DNA of 64,000 nt, taken from Anarhynchus alexandrinus (lineage: Eukaryota > Chordata > Aves > Charadriiformes > Charadriidae). Both the position numbers and the translations under genes were made by a program. Location of the stretch: NCBI GenBank assembly GCA_008711295.1, contig VUYV01000182.1:310001-374000 (forward strand), in the 5' to 3' direction. The notes under the pieces were generated by a model. That model was not told where the DNA came from and ran no database searches. It saw only the letters and a list, made by a program, of their open reading frames with translations. Below are positions 15,005 to 24,378 of the stretch, piece by piece (the stretch's first letter is position 1; the number at the start of each line of letters is the position of its first letter).

Positions 15005-15150
15005 TAGTTAAATAAAAATTCTGATAAATAGGTAAGCTGTTCATTAAGTGTGCTTTGCATTGTGGAAGCTTACAGTCATTGTGCATAAATACTAAGCTAT
15101 TTTAAAAAGAAAACTGACATTGCAAGCTCTCAATAGAGCTGATAAAATTT
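15005..15150 (+). repeat. Diverged intronic repeat, copy A (pairs with 24233-24378)
   Basis: The segment begins TAGTTAAATAAAAATTCTGA and ends GAGCTGATAAAATT. It aligns end to end with a segment 9.2 kb downstream. The two share four well-conserved blocks (2 mismatches in 32, 2 in 29, 1 in 21 and 6 in 41 bases) around a diverged stretch of about 15 bases. Orientation is the same. No repeat family is recognised. Either both are old copies of one interspersed element or the segment was duplicated within the locus long ago. Confidence 0.75.
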
Positions 15151-15574
15151 GTCAGCTTTTCCACATGAAAATTGGATTTTCATTGAATGACTTATGTATA
15201 TATGATAAGTATGTTTTTAAATATTTAATTAACTCACTGAGAAACAAGTTTCTCAATTACTTGCTAAAATATTTTGCTTTTTATTTACAAGTTATCTTTT
15301 CCTACAAAAAAGGTAACTTTAAAAAAAGCCTTTTGTTTAATTTCTTCATGGAAAATAAGCCTTTCTCTGTCAAAAGGCCTTTCCCCCCGCCCTGACAAAA
15401 TAATTCTTTTTCCTTCAAAGGGCACATTGTGCAGAAAAGTGAAACAATCCCAAAAATGCTGGGGTGCTCCTACAGCTGCCCCACTGCTCCCTCAAAACAC
15501 TGAGTGATCCTTTGGAGGAGAAAAACATTTGAATTAAAACTGCAGACTGGTGCTCATGAAACTTGTCTGTAGGG

Positions 15575-15725
15575 TTCTGTCTCGGTGACCTTGGGCGAAC
15601 CATTGACACACCAATCCTGGGAGATGCATCTGAGGGTGTTTCACAGATGCTGGGGCCTCTGCTCTTTGCACTCCAGTCTCCCCATTTTAAGTGGACCGGC
15701 AGCAATGGAGCTATCACAGGCATAT
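15575..15725 (+). repeat. MIR-like SINE fragment
   Basis: Contains CTCGGTGACCTTGGGCGAAC, matching the MIR core 'gtgaccttgggcaagtcac', and further on CCAGTCTCCCCATTTTAAGT, matching 'cagtttccccatctgtaaaatg'. The order and direction fit a + strand MIR copy with an insertion or unrelated sequence between the blocks. Confidence 0.55.
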
Positions 15726-16354
15726 TAGAGTGCTCTTTTTCATGACAAAATGATTTCCACTTTGGAATGGACAGAGCTGTGAGCTGTAAACTGTTTCTCT
15801 AAGCTTTGTTTGTGACACTGAAAGAACCAAAGCCTTTAATAACAAAGACTCTAAGCAGTCCCATTTATTCTAGAAATCCCTGTTTTGCTCATCCAAGTGG
15901 CTTTTTTTCAGGCTGCTTCAATTTGAAACACGGCACATCTGAAAGAAAATTGTATCTTGTTTACAAGTACTGCAGTCTGCCAATTATGAGTCCAGTAATA
16001 GACATTTGCAGGTAGCAGAGGCTAAGGCATATCTTAACCAATTGGTATTAACCACATGTAGTAGATGAGAAAAGCTGACATTTATTTAAATAATCAAAGA
16101 AACTTATTTCTCTAGTGGGAGAGATTTTTCTTCTCCACAGTGTGTATATATAAACAATATAAAAATAAATGTGAATTGTGCAGCAGTTTAATTTTAGCTC
16201 AGAGGATTACATGACCTACGCTTCCATTTGATTTTTCACAATGTTTGCTGTGTCATATGTTTCACCTAGTAGGACCTGTTTGCAAACTGTCCTTTTGAAA
16301 TGTGTAATGTAATATATGTAACTTCTTGAACATCTGAAGTTGTTTGCAATTTAG

Positions 16355-16515
16355 GCTTTGGAAACATCTCCCCACGCACACAAGGTGGAAAGATATTCTG
16401 TATCATCTATGCCTTACTGGGAATTCCTCTGTTTGGTTTTCTGTTGGCTGGTGTTGGAGATCAACTAGGGACAATCTTTGGAAAAGGAATTGCCAAAGTA
16501 GAAGATACCTTTGTT
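16355..16515 (+). CDS. KCNK2: KCNK2 (TREK-1) exon 4: end of pore loop 1 and M2
   Basis: TREK-1 is a dimeric, plasma-membrane leak K+ channel opened by stretch, lipids, heat and intracellular acid. This 161-base internal exon starts in phase 1: its first two bases (GC) complete the glycine codon of the first filter, followed by 53 codons beginning [12 protein letters not shown]. The filter tail GFGN is at residues 1-3 plus the split codon. The M2 helix follows (residues about 13-35, [20 protein letters not shown]), then the cytosolic M2-M3 linker ([20 protein letters not shown]). Acceptor CAATTTAG and donor GTT|GTGAGT are canonical, and the exon ends in phase 0. As I recall mammalian TREK-1, differences are conservative (RTQ for RTE, final V for I). 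TREK-2 and TRAAK are the alternatives, but the continuous match with later exons points to KCNK2. Confidence 0.97.
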
Positions 16516-19500
16516 GTGAGTATACTGACTGTCTCGTTTTTTCTTCATGCTGCTCGATGTTCTGAAGTTCACAAGTGAAATGAAAAGTCTGAAAAACAGG
16601 GTGTAGCTCATCATTGTAACCAGATGCCTAGCAAAAAGTAGGAAGAACTTTGCAAAGTCTGGACACGTTACTGAATGTTGTTAATTGAGAACTGGATGAA
16701 GCCCAACGTTTTCTACAATAATTATGGTTGGGAAGAGAAACAAGATCCAAAACATTTTATTTTTGCTTTGCCCTTATACTCCTAAGCTTGCTGTTATGTT
16801 TACCTTTAAAGGTTGTCATATAGTTTGTGGTAGGAAATCACTGACTCAGAGAGATGGAAGAGTGGAGCTGCAGGGGTAACGTGTGGAAATTGTTGCTGTT
16901 GCTTTGAGTTGATTCACAGAAGACCTTTGGTGTCTGAGCCTAAAATCACAAGTCTTAAAATCTTTACTCGGATGCCATCATACCAGTGGAAATGCTTACA
17001 GTCTGTAGGCATCTACATTTCCAGATTTATGGCTCTGCAGGTGACTAAAGCTTTGGGCATTCACTGAAGCAGAACAGCCTAAATGGTACAGAGCCTGTTG
17101 GTGCTTCCCTGACACTGGACTCCTCTTTGTGGTCTCCTTGCTAGACTGTAGGGTATTCTACTGTTTAAGGTATTTTCAGCCTCTTCTGCTGAACTGCTTA
17201 GCACAGCCTAGAGGTTCTTGCCCATCATTTTGTTTGGCTACCGATCTTTAATTATTCATGCAAAGGGGCACAGTTTCAGTAGAGGAAGAGGCTTGTCAAA
17301 CAGACTTGAAGCTTGCGCAGATATTGATGAAGTTCAGCTATAACCAGTCCTTAACAACCAAATGCTTTGAATTCTAGCAGAGGGACTTAATTTACTTATC
17401 TTAGTCTCTGTTTCACACACAGAAAAGATTATTAAGGTTGTATTTTACAATGCAGTTATTAAAAATGTATTTACTGAGATTTTTGAAGCATAGAATAAAC
17501 AGCATAATGAAACTTAATAAACCGAGTTATTTAGGTGTTTTACTAACCTTTAATAAAATGTTGTAGGTTTAACTATTACCTAACATTCAAACCACATATA
17601 AAATACTGTTTGTCTTTTGATATGTAGAATGTCATATCCAGTGAGTACGGAGTAAGCAGCTTGACTTTGTAGCTGTTTGCATTAGCACTGCAAGTGTTAG
17701 AAGGATTGTTTTTCTGCAACAAGCCCTAATCTTTTCTATAACAGGAAGGGTCTGCCATGGCTTTATTTTTGAAGCAAAGCAAACTGGGGCTGTACTGAGT
17801 AGTCTTATGCAATAGGTAAATACAAGCTTGAAAGCTTTTTTAAGAAAAGGCAGGTATTTTTGACTTTGAAACATCAGTTCAAGTCCAGAAAGTTACTGGT
17901 GAATAACATCCATTTCTATTGAGATTTGCCTAAAAAAGGCAAGAACATTCCATAAGAACATTTTGTTTTTATCCTTTCTGTTTTTTTATCACTGGATTTT
18001 ATTTTTTGCTGAAAAGTATAAAAGATTTGAGACCAATTGTGTGTCTCGGCCTGTTGCTCATAGGGATAATGGTTTTCCTTTTTTTGTAATGGATGTATCC
18101 CTACAACAAGAATGCCCCAAAATAAAAAGCATCTTGCCCCCTTTTTTCAATCTCTGAATGAAAACACTGAACTATATGTTGCAGTCTGGAACACTCCCTT
18201 GTCCTGTTTACTAGTTCTCCAAAAGAACAACTGGGAGACACTGATGGGTCAGAGGCATGTTGCCATAACCGAAACTGCTACTGTGATTTGGGTTACAAAA
18301 GCTGAACCTTGGTCATGCTGACTGTAAAACTTAGTTCCCATTGGCACTAAACTTAAATACAAGCAAACATGTATCATGAACAGTTTGATTTCATTTTTGG
18401 TCTCCTTTTATGAAAGTTTTCAGTTTTGTGCAATCCCTTGCTTGCTTTAAGTTGAATCAACATGCTTTGGATGGATGGGACACTGTACTGAGAGGAAAAT
18501 TGTGAAACTGGCAGGGCATGTCAAATGGGATTTTGCAGTGGTCTGTTCTAGCTTTGGTACTGTTAAATTTCATTAATAGTTTACACAACAGATAAAGGAC
18601 CGTTCATTAAATCTACAGATTATTTCAAGATGTGGAGAACTAAAAGTTAGAAGACAAAATTAGAATTCAAAATGATCTTGAACATTTTGAGAAGCAGTCT
18701 GACTATACAGGATTCAGTTGAAGAGGGACAAATTCAAAGTACTCTGAAAGAATAATAAAATACGCAATTACATGACAGGAAACAGTTGCCTAGGTGCAAT
18801 TTTGTAGTAATGTTCTGAGGACTCCAGGGGCTCATAAGATAACATGGGTCAGTGTCATACTGCTGTGAAAAGCATACATCATAGTTAGAAGTATAAACAG
18901 GAGTGTAAATAAATGAATAAATGGATAAAGCATAAGAAAGGATCCTTCCATTCTATTTTGTGATTAATTTTTTTTACGTCTAGTTTTGAGTACAACACCT
19001 AATGAAACATGGATTAGTTGGTTGGAGCCAAGGGATAGCAACGAGAATGGAAGGGTGAAGACTGAAAGAAATTAGTTTATTTGGTCTAAAGAATATATGA
19101 CTGAAAGAAAACACCTGTAAAAATTTGCTGGGAAGAGCAAAGTAGCAATTTCTTTCTTTGCCTTGAATAAGACCATCAATAGTAGACTAAAACTGAAGGA
19201 GATGAGATGCAAGTTAAGCATTAGGAAAACTTTCTGATGACAAGAACAGTTAAGCATGATCACATACTGCCTGGTCAGTAATGTATCTGCAGTGGCCTAG
19301 TTGGGTTGTTTTTGTCTTGGGGCAGGTTTGGAAGAGGTGATCTCTCCCAGCTCTATTTTCCGTGGTTATTTAGCCAGTTATTTGATTAGAGAGAAATGTA
19401 TGGTTAAAATTCAACTTTTTTATTCAGTTATTTGTGGATGCACAAACATAGGGACATCACAGGTACGAACAGCGCTTGAAGCTCACTCAAATATCTAGCC

Positions 19501-19821
19501 CCTACTCAAAACTTTAGCATGATGAGGTGTTAATATTAATGAATGCTACACATGCCACTCGCCCAGATCACAAACCTGGCCGCAGTGAAGAGTCTAGCCC
19601 TGCTCTGCATTTCCTGCTAGTCAATGTTTCCTAGGGTAGTCATGTTTGTTTTGAAAACCCTTTCAAAATAAAACCCTGCTTTGATTTTCCTGCTTATTTG
19701 AGAATTTGTAATGCACTGTCCTCTTGAGCAATGTAGTGCTCACTGTGGGTGATAGGTGCCTATATACTGTGGTGCAGTTTTATTAACGATGGGTTTCCTC
19801 TCTTTCCCCTTCCCTTTCCAG
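16516..19821 (+). other. KCNK2: KCNK2 intron 4
   Basis: A GTGAGT donor and a strong pyrimidine tract (CTTTCCCCTTCCCTTTCCAG) bound this intron of about 3.3 kb. It contains an old CR1-superfamily LINE fragment (about 18480-19370). From 19467 onwards it is also the left part of the 1.62-kb repeat unit that contains exon 5. I see no other gene in it. Confidence 0.92.
18480..19370 (+). repeat. Degenerate CR1/L3-type LINE fragment (RT thumb and 3' UTR)
   Basis: Although heavily decayed, the order of blocks fits the C-terminal part of a CR1-superfamily ORF2. GGGATTTTGCAGTGGTCTGT aligns with the 'G(V)PQGS' reverse-transcriptase motif. TTCATTAATAGTTTACACAA aligns with 'FINDL'. AAATCTACAGATTATTTCAA aligns with the catalytic 'KFADDTK' block, with the aspartates damaged. 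Further on, GGATAGCAACGAGAATGGAA and CATTAGGAAAACTTTCTGAT followed by GAACAGTTAAGCA match the family's distal 3' blocks. Frames are broken throughout. It is a fossil, not an active element. Ends are approximate. Confidence 0.6.
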
Positions 19822-20008
19822 AAATGGAATGTGAGTCAGACAAAGATTCGCATAATTTCAACAATAATATTCATACTGTTTGGCTGCGTGCTGTTTGTTG
19901 CTCTTCCTGCAGTTATATTCAAGCACATAGAAGGCTGGAGCACACTAGATGCAATTTATTTTGTGGTTATCACTTTAACTACCATTGGATTTGGTGACTA
20001 TGTTGCAG
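19822..20008 (+). CDS. KCNK2: KCNK2 exon 5 (copy 1): M3 and pore loop 2
   Basis: A 187-base exon that begins in phase 0 with KWNVSQTK and ends in phase 1 (GTT GCA G|GTAAGA). It encodes the M3 helix (residues about 10-31, [20 protein letters not shown] then PAVIF), the extracellular HIEGW turn, the second pore helix ([11 protein letters not shown]) and the second selectivity filter TTIGFGDY at residues about 52-59. The filter is intact. It joins exon 4 (..DTFV|KWN) and exon 6 (..VAG|GSDIEY) to give the usual TREK-1 order. An identical exon lies 1,949 bases downstream; only one can be used without breaking the frame. The acceptor has a long uninterrupted pyrimidine tract. Confidence 0.96.
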
Positions 20009-20151
20009 GTAAGATTTTCTCGTAACTCTTTATCTTGTAATATTTTGCACAGTGGTGTATGTTCTGGTTTTTTTTTTTTGGGATAGTCACATCTTTGTTG
20101 TGGTGCCTCTCTCCCAGTTTTACCCTTTATCATTCTTGTGTCGGTGCAGAA

Positions 20152-20173
20152 GATGAGGGGGTCTGCCCTCATC
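20152..20173. other. Short perfect inverted repeat (8-bp arms)
   Basis: GATGAGGG and CCCTCATC face each other across a 6-base loop, 144 bases after the exon-5 donor. The same hairpin is present in copy 2 at 22101-22122. No role is evident. Confidence 0.5.
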
Positions 20174-21091
20174 TCGGATCACGTGGCAGGCTAGAGACAG
20201 GGGGTGGCACAGTGAAATGCGTGGTGCCTGTCTCTGTATATTCCACTTTTTCTCCTCCTGTACTGTTAAAGATGTTTTACTTAATCCTTAGGTGTATTTT
20301 TTTGTTCTTACAGATTGAGTGAAATGCAAGAATTAATACAGTATTTTAGTCTGCTGAATATATTTTTTTTTCAGCTGGGGTTACTTAACATGTCTCACCC
20401 TTTGATGATACATGACATAGTTTTTGTGCGCATCTCTTACTTTCAAAGTGTTGTTCCAGACCTCTGTTTCTGCCACTGAGATGTCTCTATGGCTGTTGGA
20501 TCCTGTTTCTGTGCTTTCTTTTATTTGCTATGTATGCATTTGTCCATGTGTGTCTTGTAATGTAAGGAGAAGGTTTAGCACAACCTATAGATAACATGGC
20601 CTACTTTTATGGTTCCATTAACCTGGGTTTGATTGGTTGCAAATAACTTTAACAAACAGAGCTAAAAAAAAGCTCTGGCCAGTTCTCTGCATCAACTTCT
20701 TTCTTGGACAGGTGTTAGAGGTGTTAGACCACTTCTCAGAATAGGTTTGAGTAAAAATATGTTGTCTATGAGGAATTGTGTTGGTCGGAGTCAGTGATGT
20801 ATTCAGGTGAGGATTAGAAATTCAGAGCTTTGTGCTCTGAGTCTGAGACTTGCTTTCTTCAGCCTGATCTCATGCTTCTCCTGATGTAGCACCATCATCT
20901 CTTTTTCGTGAGATGAAACACCCCACCTGAACTCTGTGCAAGGCAGACATAGCTGAGAAAGGTGGCCGAGAAGGACAGCAGTGCTGGGCTGCTGTCAGTG
21001 AGCTACGCTGCTGGAAGGAAGTGTTTCTAGCAGACATCCACGTGGTGTGGGCTTCTCCCATGTCCCATCTGTAGCCAAGGCTAGTGCAAGA

Positions 21092-21421
21092 NNNNNNNNN
21101 NNNNNNNNNNNNNNNNNNNNNNNNNNNNNNNNNNNNNNNNNNNNNNNNNNNNNNNNNNNNNNNNNNNNNNNNNNNNNNNNNNNNNNNNNNNNNNNNNNNN
21201 NNNNNNNNNNNNNNNNNNNNNNNNNNNNNNNNNNNNNNNNNNNNNNNNNNNNNNNNNNNNNNNNNNNNNNNNNNNNNNNNNNNNNNNNNNNNNNNNNNNN
21301 NNNNNNNNNNNNNNNNNNNNNNNNNNNNNNNNNNNNNNNNNNNNNNNNNNNNNNNNNNNNNNNNNNNNNNNNNNNNNNNNNNNNNNNNNNNNNNNNNNNN
21401 NNNNNNNNNNNNNNNNNNNNN
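21092..21421. other. Assembly gap, 330 N, between the two repeat copies
   Basis: 330 undetermined bases separate the copies of the exon-5 repeat. Copy 1 stops at the last base before the gap and copy 2 starts at the first base after it, a geometry expected when an assembler fails to merge two overlapping contigs or haplotypes. Any protein frame running across it is meaningless. Confidence 0.99.
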
Positions 21422-23040
21422 GAACAGCGCTTGAAGCTCACTCAAATATCTAGCCCCTACTCAAAACTTTAGCATGATGAGGTGTTAATATTAATGAATG
21501 CTACACATGCCACTCGCCCAGATCACAAACCTGGCCGCAGTGAAGAGTCTAGCCCTGCTCTGCATTTCCTGCTAGTTTCCTAGAGTAGTCATGTTTGTTT
21601 TGAAAACCCTTTCAAAGTAAAACCCTGCTTTGATTTTCCTGCTTATTTGAGAATTTGTAATGCACTGTCCTCTTGAGCAATGTAGTGCTCACTGTGGGTG
21701 ATAGGTGCCTATATACTGTGGTGCAGTTTTATTAACGATGGGTTTCCTCTCTTTCCCCTTCCCTTTCCAGAAATGGAATGTGAGTCAGACAAAGATTCGC
21801 ATAATTTCAACAATAATATTCATACTGTTTGGCTGCGTGCTGTTTGTTGCTCTTCCTGCAGTTATATTCAAGCACATAGAAGGCTGGAGCACACTAGATG
21901 CAATTTATTTTGTGGTTATCACTTTAACTACCATTGGATTTGGTGACTATGTTGCAGGTAAGATTTTCTCGTAACTCTTTATCTTGTAATATTTTGCACA
22001 GTGGTGTATGTTCTGGTTTTTTTTTTTTGGGATAGTCACATCTTTGTTGTGATGCCTCTCTCCCAGTTTTACCCTTTATCATTCTTGTGTCGGTGCAGAA
22101 GATGAGGGGGTCTGCCCTCATCTCGGATCACGTGGCAGGCTAGAGACAGGGGGTGGCACAGTGAAATGCGTGGTGCCTGTCTCTGTATATTCCACTTTTT
22201 CTCCTCCTGTACTGTTAAAGATGTTTTACTTAATCCTTACGTGTATTTTTTTGTTCTTACAGATTGAGTGAAATGCAAGAATTAATACAGTATTTTAGTC
22301 TGCTGAATATATTTTTTTTTCAGCTGGGGTTACTTAACATGTCTCACCCTTTGATGATACATGACATAGTTTTTGTGCGCATCTCTTACTTTCAAAGTGT
22401 TGTTCCAGACCTCTGTTTCTGCCACTGAGATGTCTCTATGGCTGATGGTTCCTGTTTCTGTGCTTTCTTTTATTTGCTATGTATGCATTTGTCCATGTGT
22501 GTCTTGTAATGTAAGGAGAAGGTTTAGCACAACCTATAGATAACATGGCCTACTTTTATGGTTCCATTAACCTGGGTTTGATTGGTTGCAAATAACTTTA
22601 ACAAACAGAGCTAAAAAAAAGCTCTGGCCAGTTCTCTGCATCAACTTCTTTCTTGGACAGGTGTTAGAGGTGTTAGACCACTTCTCAGAATAGGTTTGAG
22701 TAAAAATATGTTGTCTATGAGGAATTGTGTTGGTCAGAGTCAGTGATGTATTCAGGTGAGGATTAGAAATTCAGAGCTTTGTGCTCTGAGTCTGAGACTT
22801 GCTTTCTTCAGCCTGATCTCATGCTTCTCCTGATGTAGCACCATCATCTCTTTTTCGTGAGATGAAACACCCCACCTGAACTCTGTGCAAGGCAGACATA
22901 GCTGAGAAAGGTGGCCGAGAAGGACAGCAGTGCTGGGCTGCTGTCAGTGAGCTACGCTGCTGGAGGGAAGTGTTTCTAGCAGACATCCACGTGGTGTGGG
23001 CTTCTCCCATGTCCCATCTGTAGCCAAGGCTAGTGCAAGA
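21422..23040 (+). repeat. 1.62-kb direct repeat around exon 5, copy 2
   Basis: This is the partner of 19467-21091 and lacks the 6-base TCAATG. After 23040 the sequence continues uniquely (GCACTGAGGTGAGGG), so this copy is connected to the rest of intron 5, while copy 1 is connected to intron 4. Removing one copy and the gap gives an ordinary single-exon-5 gene. Confidence 0.97.
21771..21957 (+). CDS. KCNK2: KCNK2 exon 5 (copy 2), identical to copy 1
   Basis: All 187 bases, the acceptor pyrimidine tract and the GTAAGA donor are identical to the copy at 19822-20008, so it encodes the same M3 and second filter segment. If both copies were spliced together, the phase-1 end of the first would meet the phase-0 start of the second. 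The second copy would then be read in the wrong frame and stop at a TGA at 21944-21946. Therefore either this is an assembly duplicate of one exon or the two would have to be used mutually exclusively. With identical protein products, the artefact explanation is more likely. Confidence 0.9.
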
Positions 23041-23144
23041 GCACTGAGGTGAGGGTCTCAAGTTGGGTAGCTCCTCGTAGTGACTTGCAAGCCTGCCTGA
23101 AGTTTGCCTTGATGGCAGGAATGTGACTGGTTTTGTCGCTGGCA

Positions 23145-23375
23145 GAAGTTTTTCAGGTTGGTGAAGTCCCACAGGGACGTCTGAATTGTTTGGCATATTC
23201 ATAAATGGTCTGGGTAAAATGGGGGAAAATTTAGTTAGTGTTGAAGATACTAAGTTATGCAAGCTGTTTAAAAAACGAAGGCTATGTGACAAGTTGCCAA
23301 AGATTCATATAAATTATGGAACTGGGCTGTAAAACAGCAAACGAAATTTATTTGGACTTTCACATAGCTGTTTGT
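23145..23375 (+). repeat. Degenerate CR1/L3-type RT fragment
   Basis: GTCCCACAGGGA (23166-23177) encodes VPQG, the start of a conserved RT block. TTCATAAATGGTCTGGGTAA follows and matches 'FINDLGKG'. GAAGATACTAAGTTATGC (23243-23260) encodes EDTKLC where intact elements have 'ADDTKL'. GAACTGGGCTGTAAAACAGC then matches the later 'WA.KWQM' region. The two motifs are out of frame with each other, so the copy is dead. It starts about 100 bases after the end of repeat copy 2. Confidence 0.6.
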
Positions 23376-24232
23376 GATGTTTCCATATTTCTTTTGAATG
23401 TGTCTCACTGATTTCTCCCTTTCCTCTTTCCTTTCGCATATTGTTTTTCTTATTTCCATTTTGTCTTCAGGAATTTGTGATTCTGGTCAGATTCTAACTT
23501 GCACCAAATAAAAAATTTATGCTGTTTCCAAGCCAAGAGTCTGGGTATTTTAGACTTTTGTTCCTGAGGGGTACGTGTATGTCAGGGAATAAAAATAATA
23601 GTGTATAAAGGCCTGGTTATATTTACTGTAAAGCATTAAGTGAAATGGCTCACTTGGTTCTAACTAGAACACTGAGTACATTCATCATTGCTCTCATTAT
23701 AAATTTCCACGTATTTTTCTATTTGTAGACCACTTGATATCATAATTTGTTCCTAAATCATGTCTGGGTTTTTTAATTTTACCGGGAAATGCTTTCTATT
23801 TCTACAGAATGTCCTTGAATTACATTGTTCTATAGCTTATGGCTTTTTATGGTTCACTTCATATATATTTTTTTATTTTAAAGTTCCATTGTAAATGCAT
23901 GATGTCAAAAATGTCATGAATGTTTTCTATTTTCTTTCAGAGTAAGATGCACAAGACTTGTATTTATACCGTAATATGTTATTAACTTAAAGTTTCAGTG
24001 TGTGGGAGTTGGATCAGTACTTGCACAGATGATGCTCAAGAGAACAGGGTTAGATGACTATCTCCATCCTAACTGGGAGGTTAACATTGCCACAGGACTG
24101 TGTTTTGTCAGAAATGAAGCTGACGATATTATCATCTTTGTGTGGACTAACATGCTCAGTTTATGGCAAATGACTTGAAGAATTTTTCAAAAAGATCCAT
24201 TTGTTTTCTTGTCGTTCCCATATATAATTGCC

Positions 24233-24378
24233 TAGTTAAATAAAAATCCTGAAAAATAGGTAAGGTACTGTTTGACTCTGCTTTGCATTATGGAAGTTTA
24301 CAGTCATCAGTGTGCATAAATACTAAACTATTGGAAGAAAACTCACGTTGCAGGTTCTTAATAAAGCTGATAAAATTG
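24233..24378 (+). repeat. Diverged intronic repeat, copy B (pairs with 15005-15150)
   Basis: Begins TAGTTAAATAAAAATCCTGA and ends AAGCTGATAAAATT. It shares the blocks GCTTTGCATTRTGGAAG, TTTACAGTCAT/CTTACAGTCAT and GTGCATAAATACTAA with copy A. Flanking sequence on both sides does not align, so the similarity has clear limits of about 146 bases. Confidence 0.75.

Larger units (their letters stand above)
1..16354 (+). other. KCNK2: KCNK2 intron before exon 4 (3' part; 5' end outside window)
   Basis: This stretch ends in the acceptor CAATTTAG at 16354, directly before recognisable channel coding sequence. I looked for the preceding exon (extracellular cap helices and the first half of pore loop 1, ending in TTIG) and did not see it, so the window begins inside the intron. 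The interior holds a CR1 3' end (12348-12514), two MIR-like SINE fragments (10391-10495 and 15575-15725), a 14-base N gap, a GC-rich patch at about 13010-13370, a TG/TA microsatellite near 7590 and one copy of a diverged repeat pair (15005-15150). The remainder is AT-rich non-coding sequence in which I recognise nothing. Calling it KCNK2 intron is an inference from what follows it. Confidence 0.85.
19467..21091 (+). repeat. 1.62-kb direct repeat around exon 5, copy 1 (ends at N gap)
   Basis: This unit starts at GAACAGCGCTTGAAGCTCAC and runs to GGCTAGTGCAAGA immediately before the N gap. It matches 21422-23040 base for base except for a 6-base TCAATG at 19621-19626 that is missing in copy 2 and single-base differences at 19635, 19668, 20103, 20291, 20496, 20500, 20787 and 21016. 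That is about 0.5% divergence, all outside exon 5. Such divergence fits heterozygosity between haplotypes better than an old duplication. Because the copy stops exactly at the gap, its true right end is unknown. Confidence 0.97.

Noticed and set aside
1..16354. Search for the preceding KCNK2 exon (cap domain and TTIG)
   Set aside because: No matching coding stretch was seen; the exon must lie upstream of the window.
19749..19997. Open frame overlapping exon 5 in the +1 frame
   Set aside because: It is the shifted reading of the KCNK2 exon (the frame that would be entered after double exon-5 inclusion), not a separate gene.
20870..21472. Long open frames (116-191 codons) on both strands across the N gap
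   Set aside because: Most of each frame is undetermined bases, so the lack of stops is an artefact.
22819..23292. 157-codon minus-strand frame
   Set aside because: It runs antisense through the CR1-type RT fossil and the end of the duplicated repeat unit, resembles no protein, and its counterpart in copy 1 disappears into the gap.
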